DNA of 59,356 bases from Propionispira raffinosivorans DSM 20765 (lineage in GTDB: Bacteria > Bacillota > Negativicutes > Selenomonadales > Selenomonadaceae), in the NCBI RefSeq assembly GCF_000381065.1, contig NZ_KB905863.1, positions 1-59,356 on the forward strand, written 5' to 3'. Within the stretch, counting starts at the first letter, position 1, and the number at the start of each line of letters is the position of its first letter. Below, piece after piece: positions 7,427 to 16,244 of the stretch. The position numbers and the translations under genes were made by a program. The notes under the pieces were generated by a model. That model did no database searches. It was not told the DNA's origin and was given only the letters and a program-made list of their open reading frames with translations.

Positions 7427-9734
7427 GCTGCTATTTTTTATCATGCCAGTATTTACCGGTCTGTGGGTAGCAACACAAAAACTGGCTGTTTTAGTGCAAT
7501 ATGATCCCCTTTTAGGAGTACCGTTTTTAATGAAGGGGCAACCATACTATTATCCATGGAAGTATTTCACATGGTACATGAATTTTCATCCGTATATCCC
7601 GGATTTATTCAAACAGACTTATATCTATATTTATGCGGGTTTTGTTGCAGGGTTATTGTTCGTGCTGTTTTTGCAGCCACCACGTCGTTTAGATTCGCAT
7701 GGCAGTGCGCATTGGGGTGAATATAAAGACATCTTAAGTATGGATTTGATTTCAGCCAGCGGCGTAGTCGTGGGGCTTTATGATAATACACTTACGCGAA
7801 GGTTTACGTCACTTCTTCGTTTCGTGGAGCAAATTAAACAGGAAAAAGTTTCTTTTGCTGAGATGAGTTTTGATAAGCATTTGGATAAAAAAATGGAGCG
7901 CTTAAACAATCAGTTGAGCCTGGTGCAAAATCAATTAGAGGAACTACCGGAAAATGAAACTGCATCGCGGCAGAAATTAGAAAAACAAATACAGATCTTG
8001 CAAAATAAAGTGGAACATCCGGCGAAATATGAACCGCAAAGATATGATTTCTACACCGTTTATCCTTGGGTATGCTTTTACAAAAAACTGTTGTATTTCT
8101 ACATTGCTTGCCCGCATTTTTATTTGCGGGATAATTCCAATAAGCATTTGGCAGTTATTGCCCCAACGCGTTCAGGGAAAGGTATAGGGTTGATTATCCC
8201 GACGCTGCTCGGCAGCTGGAAGTCGAGCGTTATCGTCAATGATATTAAGAGTGAAAATTGGGGAATTACAGCAGGCTACCGAAAAAGGATGGGGCATAAA
8301 GTTATCAAATTTGAGCCGACCGCGCTGGATGGCAGTTCTGCCCGGTGGAATCCGCTAGAAGAAATTCCGATTGGAACAGCAGCTGAGGTCCCGGCTGCAC
8401 AGAATTTAGCGTATATTTTGGCAAATTATGAAGGGAAAGCAAGCCTTGATCATTGGGGCGCGAATGCAGCAACGGTTATTACTGTCGTCATTTTGCACCT
8501 TATGTATGCGCATTATAGTGATCCGGAGCATTATCCCAATGTACCGAATCTCTATACGGTGGCAGCCTTTATGAAGGCAAATATCGTTCCGGAATTTGAT
8601 AAAGATGGCAATCCGGTTATGGAAGATCTGGATGGAGAGTTGGTGCAAAAGGTAAATGCGAAAGGTTTCTTAGATACATTGAAAGCTTTGCAGACTTTTG
8701 AGCATGTTCCGGATGAAGGCATTGAACTTGTGGAATGGGACAAAATCAGTGAGGCTTATGTGACAAGAAGGCTTACACCGGAAGATTTGAAGGAAATTTA
8801 TCCGGATGCCCTGTCACTGGATTATATGCCAAATGTACATCCCATTATTTATCAAAATTTTGTGGAGATCCTGTCAAAACCAGATAACGAGTGCGGCAGT
8901 ATTGTTTCAACGGCGAATACAGCACTAAAGGAATATCTTGATCCAACACTTGCGAAGAACACGTCTGTCAGTGATTTTTGCATCGATGACCTCATGAACT
9001 ACAAAAAGCCAGTATCACTTTACCTGGTAACGCCGCCATCCGATCTTTTGCGGCTGGCACCGATCTTTCGTTTATTTTTTGAAATGATGGTAAAGCATCA
9101 TGCCAAGAGAATCGGTACCTACGAGAATGGACAAGCAAAAACCGTATACAAGCATAAATGCCTGTTTTTGCTAGATGAGTTTTCGTCTTTAGGAAATCTG
9201 CAGTCTTTCGCAGCGACACTTTCTTATATCGCTGGTTATGGCATGAAGGCATTTTTGATCAATCAGGGATTGCCGCAAATCAATGGTATTTATGGCAAGG
9301 ACAATCAGATCCTCATGAACTGCCATTTGCAGATTTTTTATGCGCCAAATGACAACGATACCGGAAAATACACGGAATCACTGCTCGGCAATAAGACGAT
9401 TACAGTGGAAAGTGTTTCGAGCAGCGGCTGGTTTTCCAACAAGAATTATTCGAAATCGGAAACGGCTAGAGCCCTTATGACGGCAGATGAAATCAAGCGA
9501 TTAGGAGATCGAGAAATCATTGTGGCGAGCGGCAGTCCGCCAGTGTTAACCGATAAGGTCAAGTATTATGAAAATGGCTTTTTTCTGAAAAAATTGATGG
9601 ATGCCCCGTCAGCCAGTGATCTTATCCGCAACAATCCGTATCCAGATCGGGATCGTTTATTGGCAGAGGCAGCCGAAGCGAAACGACAAAAGGATAAAGC
9701 CAAGGAATTTTCCTATCAGTATCAAGAGCCATGA
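7419..9734 (+). CDS. virD4: Type IV coupling protein VirD4 / TraG
   Basis: This hexameric inner-membrane ATPase recruits the relaxosome to the channel. The 771 residues carry two N-terminal membrane segments (about 3-25 and 68-86), the HGSAHWG block near residue 94 typical of VirD4/TraG, a Walker A at about 249-255 (PTRSGKG) and a Walker B near residue 585 (LFLLDEFSSLG). A charged coiled-coil insertion at about 140-200 precedes the Walker A and is not part of the minimal family. The GTG start at 7419 lies within the virB10 end. Finding virD4 inside the virB cluster, directly before the TraD-like gene, fits a dedicated conjugation role. Confidence 0.92.
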   Translation: MIRLLFFIMPVFTGLWVATQKLAVLVQYDPLLGVPFLMKGQPYYYPWKYFTWYMNFHPYIPDLFKQTYIYIYAGFVAGLLFVLFLQPPRRLDSHGSAHWGEYKDILSMDLISASGVVVGLYDNTLTRRFTSLLRFVEQIKQEKVSFAEMSFDKHLDKKMERLNNQLSLVQNQLEELPENETASRQKLEKQIQILQNKVEHPAKYEPQRYDFYTVYPWVCFYKKLLYFYIACPHFYLRDNSNKHLAVIAPTRSGKGIGLIIPTLLGSWKSSVIVNDIKSENWGITAGYRKRMGHKVIKFEPTALDGSSARWNPLEEIPIGTAAEVPAAQNLAYILANYEGKASLDHWGANAATVITVVILHLMYAHYSDPEHYPNVPNLYTVAAFMKANIVPEFDKDGNPVMEDLDGELVQKVNAKGFLDTLKALQTFEHVPDEGIELVEWDKISEAYVTRRLTPEDLKEIYPDALSLDYMPNVHPIIYQNFVEILSKPDNECGSIVSTANTALKEYLDPTLAKNTSVSDFCIDDLMNYKKPVSLYLVTPPSDLLRLAPIFRLFFEMMVKHHAKRIGTYENGQAKTVYKHKCLFLLDEFSSLGNLQSFAATLSYIAGYGMKAFLINQGLPQINGIYGKDNQILMNCHLQIFYAPNDNDTGKYTESLLGNKTITVESVSSSGWFSNKNYSKSETARALMTADEIKRLGDREIIVASGSPPVLTDKVKYYENGFFLKKLMDAPSASDLIRNNPYPDRDRLLAEAAEAKRQKDKAKEFSYQYQEP

Positions 9735-9757
9735 GCAGGAAGGAGTGAATGTGAAAA

Positions 9758-10141
9758 ATGGCTGGAAGAAAAACAATTCATCGATTAGAGCAAAAATTCA
9801 GTGTTCTGCAGCAAAAGCAGGAGCAGACCATGGCGAAGATCAGGCAGGAAATGAAGCGGACCAAAAAGGAAATTGAGGCTCAAAGACTGGATTTCCTTGC
9901 CCAAACCATCAAGAAAACAGGGTTTCCTATCGATAAGACCGTGCTTTTGATTGGTGCTGTTTTGGATGGCAAAGGAAAAATAGAGGGTAGTGAAAGTACA
10001 GATGCAATCAATCGCTATATTGAGCTGTATAACGATTTTGCAGCAAAGCAGGGAATTCAAGAGTTTGAGGAAGCAGCAGAAGAAAATCCAGAGGCTATAG
10101 ATAAACAACTTGTGGAAGTGAACAGCTATGGCGGAGAATAA
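9758..10141 (+). CDS. Small TraD/MobC-like relaxosome accessory protein (tentative)
   Basis: The product has 127 residues. A basic coiled-coil N-terminus (RLEQKFSVLQQKQEQTMAK) is followed by a segment FLAQTIKKTGFPIDKTVLLIGAVL. This resembles the short TraD proteins of Ti-type plasmids, which share a hydrophobic KAG...LLGAL motif, and the accessory proteins found beside MobA-type relaxases. The C-terminus is acidic. It sits between the coupling protein and VirB11 and overlaps virB11 by 14 bp. A relaxosome or oriT-binding role is an inference from the motif and the position; the family match is weak. Confidence 0.45.
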   Translation: MAGRKTIHRLEQKFSVLQQKQEQTMAKIRQEMKRTKKEIEAQRLDFLAQTIKKTGFPIDKTVLLIGAVLDGKGKIEGSESTDAINRYIELYNDFAAKQGIQEFEEAAEENPEAIDKQLVEVNSYGGE

Positions 10142-11108
10142 AAATCTTGATGTGATGCTTGGTGCTGCTGTTGTGGATCTGATGAACCGAGCAGATATTA
10201 CGGAAATTTATAATAACGACGATGGCTTTATCCGCTATCAGTCGCATGAAGAAGGGAAGGTAAAGTCCAAGATCTTTATGGAGCCGGAAAAAATTCAGGC
10301 CATTATTGAATTGGTAGCTGGTCAGGTCGGAAAAATCGTCAATGAAGACATTCCGTCGCTTTCTGCAGAGATTGCAGGTTATGGAGCCCGCTTTCAGGGT
10401 GAGCTTCCGCCAATCGTGCGCAACCCGCAAATGAATATCCGGAAAAAGGCACTAAAAATATTTTATCTGGAAAATTATGTTGCCCATCAGGAACTATGTC
10501 CTAGCTATAAAAGCTATATCGAAAAGGCCATAGCGGCACGAAAAAATATCCTGATTGTTGGTGGTACCGGCACAGGGAAAACGACTTTTCTCAATGCTAT
10601 CTTAGCGACCATTGCGAAAATATCACCCTATCACCGGATTATCAGTCTGGAAGATTTACCGGAGCTGCAATGCCCGGCAGACGATTATAGTCCGATGTTT
10701 ACCAAACAAGACCTTGGGCAAGGAGGAGTCAAATACAATATGACACGTCTTTTGGCAGACTGTATGCGCCGATCGCCGGATCGCATTGTTGTCGGAGAGG
10801 TTCGCGATGGAGCCGCTTACACCATGCTCAAAGCATGGAATACCGGGCATGAAGGTGGTGTTTGTACAGTGCATGCCAATGGATCGGAGGAAGGGCTCAC
10901 ACGTATAAAATCACTGGCACAGGAAAATCCGGATGCGGCGGGTGATTTAAAAGAGCTTATCGGGGCAGCTATTGATGTGGTTATTTTTATTGCTCATGTG
11001 GAGCTTGGGGATGGCAAGAAAAGCCGGGTGGTAAATGACATCATTGAAGTCAATGCCTATGACAGTTTAAAGGGTCAATATATTCTGCATCATGTAGAGA
11101 AAAATTGA
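10128..11108 (+). CDS. virB11: Type IV secretion ATPase VirB11 / TrbB
   Basis: This 326-residue hexameric ATPase at the cytoplasmic face energises pilus assembly and DNA transfer. It contains a Walker A at about 145-153 (GGTGTGKTT), an Asp box (HRIISLEDLPELQCP), the family-typical MTRLLADCMRRSPDRIVVGEVRDG (Walker B with Arg finger region), and a His box GHEGGVCTVHANG. The length and motif order match VirB11/TrbB/PulE-type ATPases. The start overlaps the preceding gene. The next gene, virB2, begins 15 bp after its stop. Confidence 0.93.
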   Translation: MAENKNLDVMLGAAVVDLMNRADITEIYNNDDGFIRYQSHEEGKVKSKIFMEPEKIQAIIELVAGQVGKIVNEDIPSLSAEIAGYGARFQGELPPIVRNPQMNIRKKALKIFYLENYVAHQELCPSYKSYIEKAIAARKNILIVGGTGTGKTTFLNAILATIAKISPYHRIISLEDLPELQCPADDYSPMFTKQDLGQGGVKYNMTRLLADCMRRSPDRIVVGEVRDGAAYTMLKAWNTGHEGGVCTVHANGSEEGLTRIKSLAQENPDAAGDLKELIGAAIDVVIFIAHVELGDGKKSRVVNDIIEVNAYDSLKGQYILHHVEKN

Positions 11109-11122
11109 GAAGGTGATTTCCT

Positions 11123-11500
11123 ATGAAAAATTGTGTGTTTGAAAGAATTCGGAAAAAGACGTTGGAAAAGTCTATCGCATTTACGCTGCTTTTAAGCAGT
11201 GCAGCTACAAAGGCTTTTGCCAGCACGGTCAGCGGTGATCGGGTGGACGGCATTACTTGGCCGTGGATGAAATTTTTTAATTCGCTGGCGGATCAATTGA
11301 CTGGACCGTTGCCGATGACTTTGGGAGCCATGGGGATTGCGGGGGCTGCTATGGCACTCTTTTCCGGCCATGCCGGAGGAGGTACCCAAAAGTTTATTGT
11401 GCTCATTTTGGCTGTTTCGATTTGTCTGTTCGCACCGAATTTCATGACCTATATTCAGACTTCTGCGGGTGGACTTACGATTGAGGGGATGGTGCCATGA
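11123..11500 (+). CDS. virB2: Major pilin VirB2 / TrbC-like
   Basis: The 125-residue protein has a long basic N-terminal signal region with cleavage likely after KAFA (about residue 32), then two hydrophobic helices separated by a short loop (LPMTLGAMGIAGAAMALFSG and FIVLILAVSICLFAPNF). This hairpin layout is typical of processed VirB2/TrbC pilins. It precedes virB3 with a 4-bp overlap, the standard virB2-B3-B4 order. The pilin would be cleaved and possibly cyclised; the TraF-type protease encoded downstream is a plausible processing enzyme. Confidence 0.85.
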   Translation: MKNCVFERIRKKTLEKSIAFTLLLSSAATKAFASTVSGDRVDGITWPWMKFFNSLADQLTGPLPMTLGAMGIAGAAMALFSGHAGGGTQKFIVLILAVSICLFAPNFMTYIQTSAGGLTIEGMVP

Positions 11501-11766
11501 ACCAAACAGAAGAATTGCCGGAAGGTTATGAAGTTCCGATACATCGCTCCTTGGTAAAGCCTTTGTATTGGATGGGGGTGCCGCGTAATCTGTTCATTTC
11601 AGAAATAGTATTCGCTATATTAGGCGGTATTTTCATGAAAACATGGACCGTTATTTTTGTGGCAATCGCAGCTCATTACTTGTTCCGCTATTTTGGTCAG
11701 CAGGACCCGCAGTTTCATCTGGTGTTTTGGCGGGAAAAAGGGCACAAATCTTATTATTATCGTTAA
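11497..11766 (+). CDS. virB3: Type IV secretion protein VirB3 / TrbD-like
   Basis: The 89-residue inner-membrane protein contains the VirB3 signature near the N-terminus (VPIHRSLVKPLYWMGVPRNL) followed by a hydrophobic hairpin (about residues 30-62) and a short soluble tail with FGQQDPQFHLVF. VirB3 works with VirB4 in pilus biogenesis. The ATG overlaps the virB2 stop, and virB4 starts 15 bp downstream, keeping the canonical order. Confidence 0.88.
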   Translation: MNQTEELPEGYEVPIHRSLVKPLYWMGVPRNLFISEIVFAILGGIFMKTWTVIFVAIAAHYLFRYFGQQDPQFHLVFWREKGHKSYYYR

Positions 11767-11781
11767 AGGTGGTGAATTTTA

Positions 11782-14265
11782 TTGTTCTTTTTTAAGAAAC
11801 GAGTAGCAGCTAAATTTTCACAGCAAGTGGGCGTTTTTCATGAAAAAGCTAGGCTGCCATATCTTTTGCCTTGGGCTTTTGTCGATGAAAATACAGGAAT
11901 TGTTCATGGAAAAGATCATTCGATGCTGGCGGTTTATGAATTTCGCGGACCGGATATGGACAGCTCTACGCCCATGGAACTCATGCAGTATAACGCTGCC
12001 GTAAATAATGTCATCAAAACTTTGCCTACTGGCTATGTCTTGTATTTTGAGGCGCAGCGTCATATTGCAAGCAAATACGATGCAGAAAAGATTTCTATCC
12101 CCATCGTTCAGAAAATGGAGGATGAAAGAGCAGGCTATTATGCCGGGCAGAAGCATTTTGAAACCAGTTATTATTTCATTGTCTATTGTGAACCACCACA
12201 GCTTTTGAAGTCGCGAATTACGGATGCCTTTATTGCAGATTCCTATAATAAAGGGCAGAGTAAGGCCGATATGCGAGTGTATTGTGAAACCGTCGAAAAG
12301 TTCATCAACAACGTAAATCTCATTGGGAATATGCTGCAAAACTGGTTTCCAGAGATAAAACCACTCGATGCCCAAGGTGCGTTGAGCTATCTGCATACCA
12401 ATATTTCTACAACACGCTTTCCGGTGAAAGTAAATCCCGATAAGTACATTACAGATTACATCTGTGATTCGGATATCCTTGGCGGTCGGGAAATGAAGCT
12501 GGGAGAGAAATACATCAAGTTTATTACCATATTGGATTTTCCGCCAGTATCCACGCCGGGCGTTTTTGACGTATTCAACAATATGGATATTGAATATCGC
12601 TGGGTATCGCGGTTTATCTGCTTATCCAAAATGGATGCCATGGAAGAACTGAAGAACTTTTTAATGCGCTGGAACCAGCAGATTAAGAGCTTTTGGACGC
12701 AGGTTCGCGAGGCGGTTTTAAAGGAAAAACTTGATGATGCCATTGATGAAACCGCCGTACTCAATAAAGATGATGTCAGTGTTGCAATGCAAGAACTTGG
12801 ACAAGATGCCGTAAGCTATGGCTATTACACCATGACGATGATGGTTTTTGATGAAAATAAGGATCGATGCACGGATAAAGCTAACCGAATCCTCGAAGCC
12901 GTTAATTCCTTGGGATATTGTGGCTATATTGAAACGGACAATAGCATGGAAGCGTGGTGGGGGTCGATTCCGGGCTGCTATCGGGCTAATATTCGCCGTC
13001 CCATCGTTAACAGCCTAAATTTTTGTCACCTTGCCCCGGTCACATCCATATGGCCTGGAGACAGAAGGAATGAATACTTAAAGGGGCCTGTGCTGCTCTA
13101 CACGGATACGAATGGATTTACCCCGTTTCGGTTATCCCTGCATGTAGGCGATGTAGGGCACACGATGATTTGTGGACCTTCCGGCAGTGGGAAGTCCGTG
13201 CTGCTCAATACATTGGAAGCGCATTTTTTGAAATATCCAGACAGTAATGTTTTTATATTTGATAAAGCGGCTTCCAGTAGAGCTCTAACGCTGGCAGTTG
13301 GCGGTAATTTCTATAACATTGCCGCAGAAGGAGCCGGAGAATTATCCTTTCAACCTTTGGCAAGAATCGATGATGAGCAGGAAATTAAATGGGCAAAAGA
13401 ATGGATTTTGGCATATTTAAAGCAAAAAAATATAGAAATTACCCCGGCCAAGGATAATTTTGTTTGGAAGGCACTTCGCTCGCTGAAAGAATTTCCCGAA
13501 GAGCAGCGCTCTATCTCGACGTTCTGTGAAATGGTACAAGATCAGGTAATTCGTCAGGCATTGGTTCCACTTACCGTAAAGGGCAGTTACGGTAAACTTT
13601 TTGATAACACGAAGGATGTATCTGGTAGTGGGCGCTGGCAGGTATATGAAATGGAAACGCTCATGAATACACCGGCGATTGTGCCAGCGACACTGGATTA
13701 TTTGTTTCACCGAATTGAATCGCAGTTAAAAGATGCAGTGGGACCTTCCATGCTTTTATTGGATGAATCCTGGCTATTTTTTGATAATGAAGCTTTTAAG
13801 CAAAAGCTTCGAGAGTATTTTAAGGATATGCGCAAAAAAAATACATCCATCATTTTTGCCACGCAAAATCTTTCGGATTTAGCTAATAAACCGGAGCTTT
13901 TAAATACGGTTATGGATAACTGCCCGAACCGGATCTATCTACCGAATAAGAATGCCCGAACAGCCCAAAATAAAGAGCTTTATAAGACATTTAATTGCAA
14001 TGAAAAGCAGATTGACATCATTGCGGGGATGACACCAAAACGAGATTATTACTATTCTTCGGAAAAAGGAAACCGTGTTTTTCAATTAGCACTGCAGCCT
14101 GCTGAAATTCCGTTTGTTACAGCTACGGCTAAGCAGGATCAACAGGCAATGAACCGGATTTTAGCAGAGCATGGTCGTGAAAACTTTATCAAAAGATGGT
14201 TTGAACATAAAGGATATGCAGAAGAATGGAAGGATTACAAGGAACATTATTTGCAAAACACTTAA
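11782..14265 (+). CDS. virB4: Type IV secretion ATPase VirB4 / TrbE
   Basis: This is the largest and most conserved T4SS ATPase, at 827 residues. The N-terminal CagE/TrbE domain runs to about residue 400. The RecA-like domain carries Walker A near 463-471 (GPSGSGKSV) and Walker B near 655 (MLLLDESWLFF), followed by KKNTSIIFATQNLSDL. The start is TTG at 11782 with AAAGGTGGTG upstream; no better start is seen. After its stop there is a small hairpin and then virB5. Confidence 0.93.
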   Translation: MFFFKKRVAAKFSQQVGVFHEKARLPYLLPWAFVDENTGIVHGKDHSMLAVYEFRGPDMDSSTPMELMQYNAAVNNVIKTLPTGYVLYFEAQRHIASKYDAEKISIPIVQKMEDERAGYYAGQKHFETSYYFIVYCEPPQLLKSRITDAFIADSYNKGQSKADMRVYCETVEKFINNVNLIGNMLQNWFPEIKPLDAQGALSYLHTNISTTRFPVKVNPDKYITDYICDSDILGGREMKLGEKYIKFITILDFPPVSTPGVFDVFNNMDIEYRWVSRFICLSKMDAMEELKNFLMRWNQQIKSFWTQVREAVLKEKLDDAIDETAVLNKDDVSVAMQELGQDAVSYGYYTMTMMVFDENKDRCTDKANRILEAVNSLGYCGYIETDNSMEAWWGSIPGCYRANIRRPIVNSLNFCHLAPVTSIWPGDRRNEYLKGPVLLYTDTNGFTPFRLSLHVGDVGHTMICGPSGSGKSVLLNTLEAHFLKYPDSNVFIFDKAASSRALTLAVGGNFYNIAAEGAGELSFQPLARIDDEQEIKWAKEWILAYLKQKNIEITPAKDNFVWKALRSLKEFPEEQRSISTFCEMVQDQVIRQALVPLTVKGSYGKLFDNTKDVSGSGRWQVYEMETLMNTPAIVPATLDYLFHRIESQLKDAVGPSMLLLDESWLFFDNEAFKQKLREYFKDMRKKNTSIIFATQNLSDLANKPELLNTVMDNCPNRIYLPNKNARTAQNKELYKTFNCNEKQIDIIAGMTPKRDYYYSSEKGNRVFQLALQPAEIPFVTATAKQDQQAMNRILAEHGRENFIKRWFEHKGYAEEWKDYKEHYLQNT

Positions 14266-14266
14266 A

Positions 14267-14289
14267 AAGGTGTCCATTATGGACCCCTT
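14267..14289 (+). other. Intercistronic hairpin between virB4 and virB5
   Basis: Ten-base arms (14267-14276 and 14280-14289, one mismatch) enclose a 3-nt loop right after the virB4 stop. No T-run follows, so it is unlikely to be a terminator. It may protect or process the mRNA. The ribosome binding site of virB5 (AAAGGAG) follows directly. Confidence 0.4.
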
Positions 14290-14311
14290 GCAAAGGAGAG
14301 GCGTGATTTGA

Positions 14312-15097
14312 ATGGTTGATGTTCGAAAACCGTTTACAGTTGGCATTATTGGGATTTTTTTGTTGACTTTATCAATGACGGCGCAAGCATCGATCCCGGT
14401 AATTGATACGGAAAATATTCTGCAGCAGATTAAAACTTATACAGAAACGCTTCAGGTTGTGACGAATACAGCCCAGCAAATTACCTTGCAACTGAAAGAA
14501 TTAGAGGCATTGCCGGAAACGGTTCTGAATAGCTATAAAAATGCTTTGGATAATAGCATGACGGCTGTAACTGGTGCGATGAAAAAATCTAGCTTCTATA
14601 CGGAGAATACCGAATGGAATAGTTATTGGCAGAGCACATTTCCTAAGATCGCTGTCAATACATATCCGGAAACATTTTTGGCGGAGCAGAATGTGAATAC
14701 GACGCTGCAAGAAGTCTTATCCATGAGAAATCGCGATGATGTGACGACGTACCATCAGCTCATAACGGAGCTCGATACATCACGGAAGCGCCTGATGGAT
14801 CTTTTAGAGTTAAATAAATCACCGGAAGGCAGCAAGCAGGCACAACAACTTGCCAATGAGATTGCGGCAGAAAAGACCCATATCGATAGCATTAATACGG
14901 CAATTCAGGCACTGACCGCACAGAATCAGGTCATGAAGAATCAAGCTGAGGTGCTGAAAAAACAGAATCATCAAACGGTTGTGGAAGCTGCAATACAAGC
15001 GGAAGATGACGCGCTTACGAAAATGCAGCAGGAAGTGACCAAGACGGTGCCTGTCCTTGATGATCCATGGCAAACATATGGCAATGTAAGGTGGTGA
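14312..15097 (+). CDS. virB5: VirB5 / TrbJ-like minor pilus protein
   Basis: This 261-residue secreted protein has a signal peptide (KPFTVGIIGIFLLTLSMTAQA, cleavage after about residue 26). Its long amphipathic helices with many Gln and Leu (ILQQIKTYTETLQVVTNTA...) resemble VirB5/TrbJ, the pilus-tip or mating-pair protein. The C-terminal half is predicted coiled coil (AQNQVMKNQAEVLKKQN). It lies directly before virB6, as in most virB operons. A second protein of the same type is encoded at 18570-19310. Confidence 0.7.
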   Translation: MVDVRKPFTVGIIGIFLLTLSMTAQASIPVIDTENILQQIKTYTETLQVVTNTAQQITLQLKELEALPETVLNSYKNALDNSMTAVTGAMKKSSFYTENTEWNSYWQSTFPKIAVNTYPETFLAEQNVNTTLQEVLSMRNRDDVTTYHQLITELDTSRKRLMDLLELNKSPEGSKQAQQLANEIAAEKTHIDSINTAIQALTAQNQVMKNQAEVLKKQNHQTVVEAAIQAEDDALTKMQQEVTKTVPVLDDPWQTYGNVRW

Positions 15098-15101
15098 GTG
15101 T

Positions 15102-16235
15102 GTGGATTTTGCGAGTAGTGATTTTCTAACAGAATTACTGAAATTTTTTGAGATGCACAGCATTGCAGGGTTTTTGGCTTTGCAACCCTATGCGTGGCAG
15201 CTAGTTTCCGTTCTGGCGGTTATTGATGTTTGTACAACATGGACGCTTTATACGGCGGAACTTCGGATGACCGCCGTGATCAGCCGGGTGATGAAGGTGG
15301 GGTTTTTTCTTTTTTTGATTTTGCAGTGGGATAAAATCAATTCGGCGATTCTGGTGTCTTTTCAATATGCCGGATTAACGGCTGCCGGAGTTACACCATC
15401 CGGCGATTGGATTGCACCGAGTAAGATTTTGGAACAGGGATTTGAAGTAGTTGGCGGTCTTTTAAAAGCATTTAATGAAACTAGCATTATGAGCAATGGC
15501 GGGCTTGGAAAATGTTTTATGTATCTACTGTCTACGATAATTACATTAGGTGCCTTTTTCTTTATTACCCTGCAGATTCTTTTAACGAAGATTGAATTCA
15601 ATGTGTTCGCTTCTATTGGCGTCATTTTGCTGCCGTTTGGAGCCATTCGATATACCGCTTTTTTATTTCAACGAGTGGTATCTGCCGTTTTCAGTTTTGG
15701 CATAAAATTGATGGTCTTATATTTTCTGCTTGGATTATTTAATTCTTTAGCGGGGGAGGTAAAGGTAATTCCGACAACGGAATCGTTTGCAACCATGCTT
15801 CGAATATCCTTATCCTATGCGGCGATGGCTTTTCTTACGTGGCAACTGCCGAATCTGGCAGCCAGTATGATGAATGGACAACCTTCCGTGGATGCCGGAG
15901 CTGCAATCGGCGGGGCGAGAAGCGCGGGTGTGGCAGCAGCAACTGTTGTAAGTGGCGGGGTCGGTGGTGCGGTAGCGAAAGCAGCATCAACCTATGGAAA
16001 TGCAAAGGCAACGATGAATGCTGCCCGTACCAGTCAGGCAAGTAGTGGTGGCTCTATTGCCAGCAATTTTGCCCAAACGATGATGCGGCAAAAATTTGCC
16101 AATAGCACGATTGGTCGATCTTTGATGCATGGTGCCAATAATGCGATTAACCACCATGAGGATTACAAAAACCTTCGATCGGGCAAAGCTTTTGAACAAG
16201 CACAGAAAAATCGCAACGACTATGATAATAAATAA
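15102..16235 (+). CDS. virB6: VirB6 / TrbL-family polytopic membrane protein
   Basis: The 377-residue protein has an N-terminal soluble helix and about five to six membrane segments between residues 20 and 260 (for example LVSVLAVIDVCTTWTLYTAEL and TIITLGAFFFITLQILLTK). It ends in an Ala/Gly/Ser-rich cytoplasmic tail, as in TrbL/VirB6. These proteins form part of the inner-membrane channel. The start is GTG at 15102, preceded by AAGGTGGTGAG. It is followed 9 bp later by a second VirB6-like protein carrying extra enzyme domains. Confidence 0.8.
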   Translation: MDFASSDFLTELLKFFEMHSIAGFLALQPYAWQLVSVLAVIDVCTTWTLYTAELRMTAVISRVMKVGFFLFLILQWDKINSAILVSFQYAGLTAAGVTPSGDWIAPSKILEQGFEVVGGLLKAFNETSIMSNGGLGKCFMYLLSTIITLGAFFFITLQILLTKIEFNVFASIGVILLPFGAIRYTAFLFQRVVSAVFSFGIKLMVLYFLLGLFNSLAGEVKVIPTTESFATMLRISLSYAAMAFLTWQLPNLAASMMNGQPSVDAGAAIGGARSAGVAAATVVSGGVGGAVAKAASTYGNAKATMNAARTSQASSGGSIASNFAQTMMRQKFANSTIGRSLMHGANNAINHHEDYKNLRSGKAFEQAQKNRNDYDNK

Positions 16236-16244
16236 GGTGTACTT

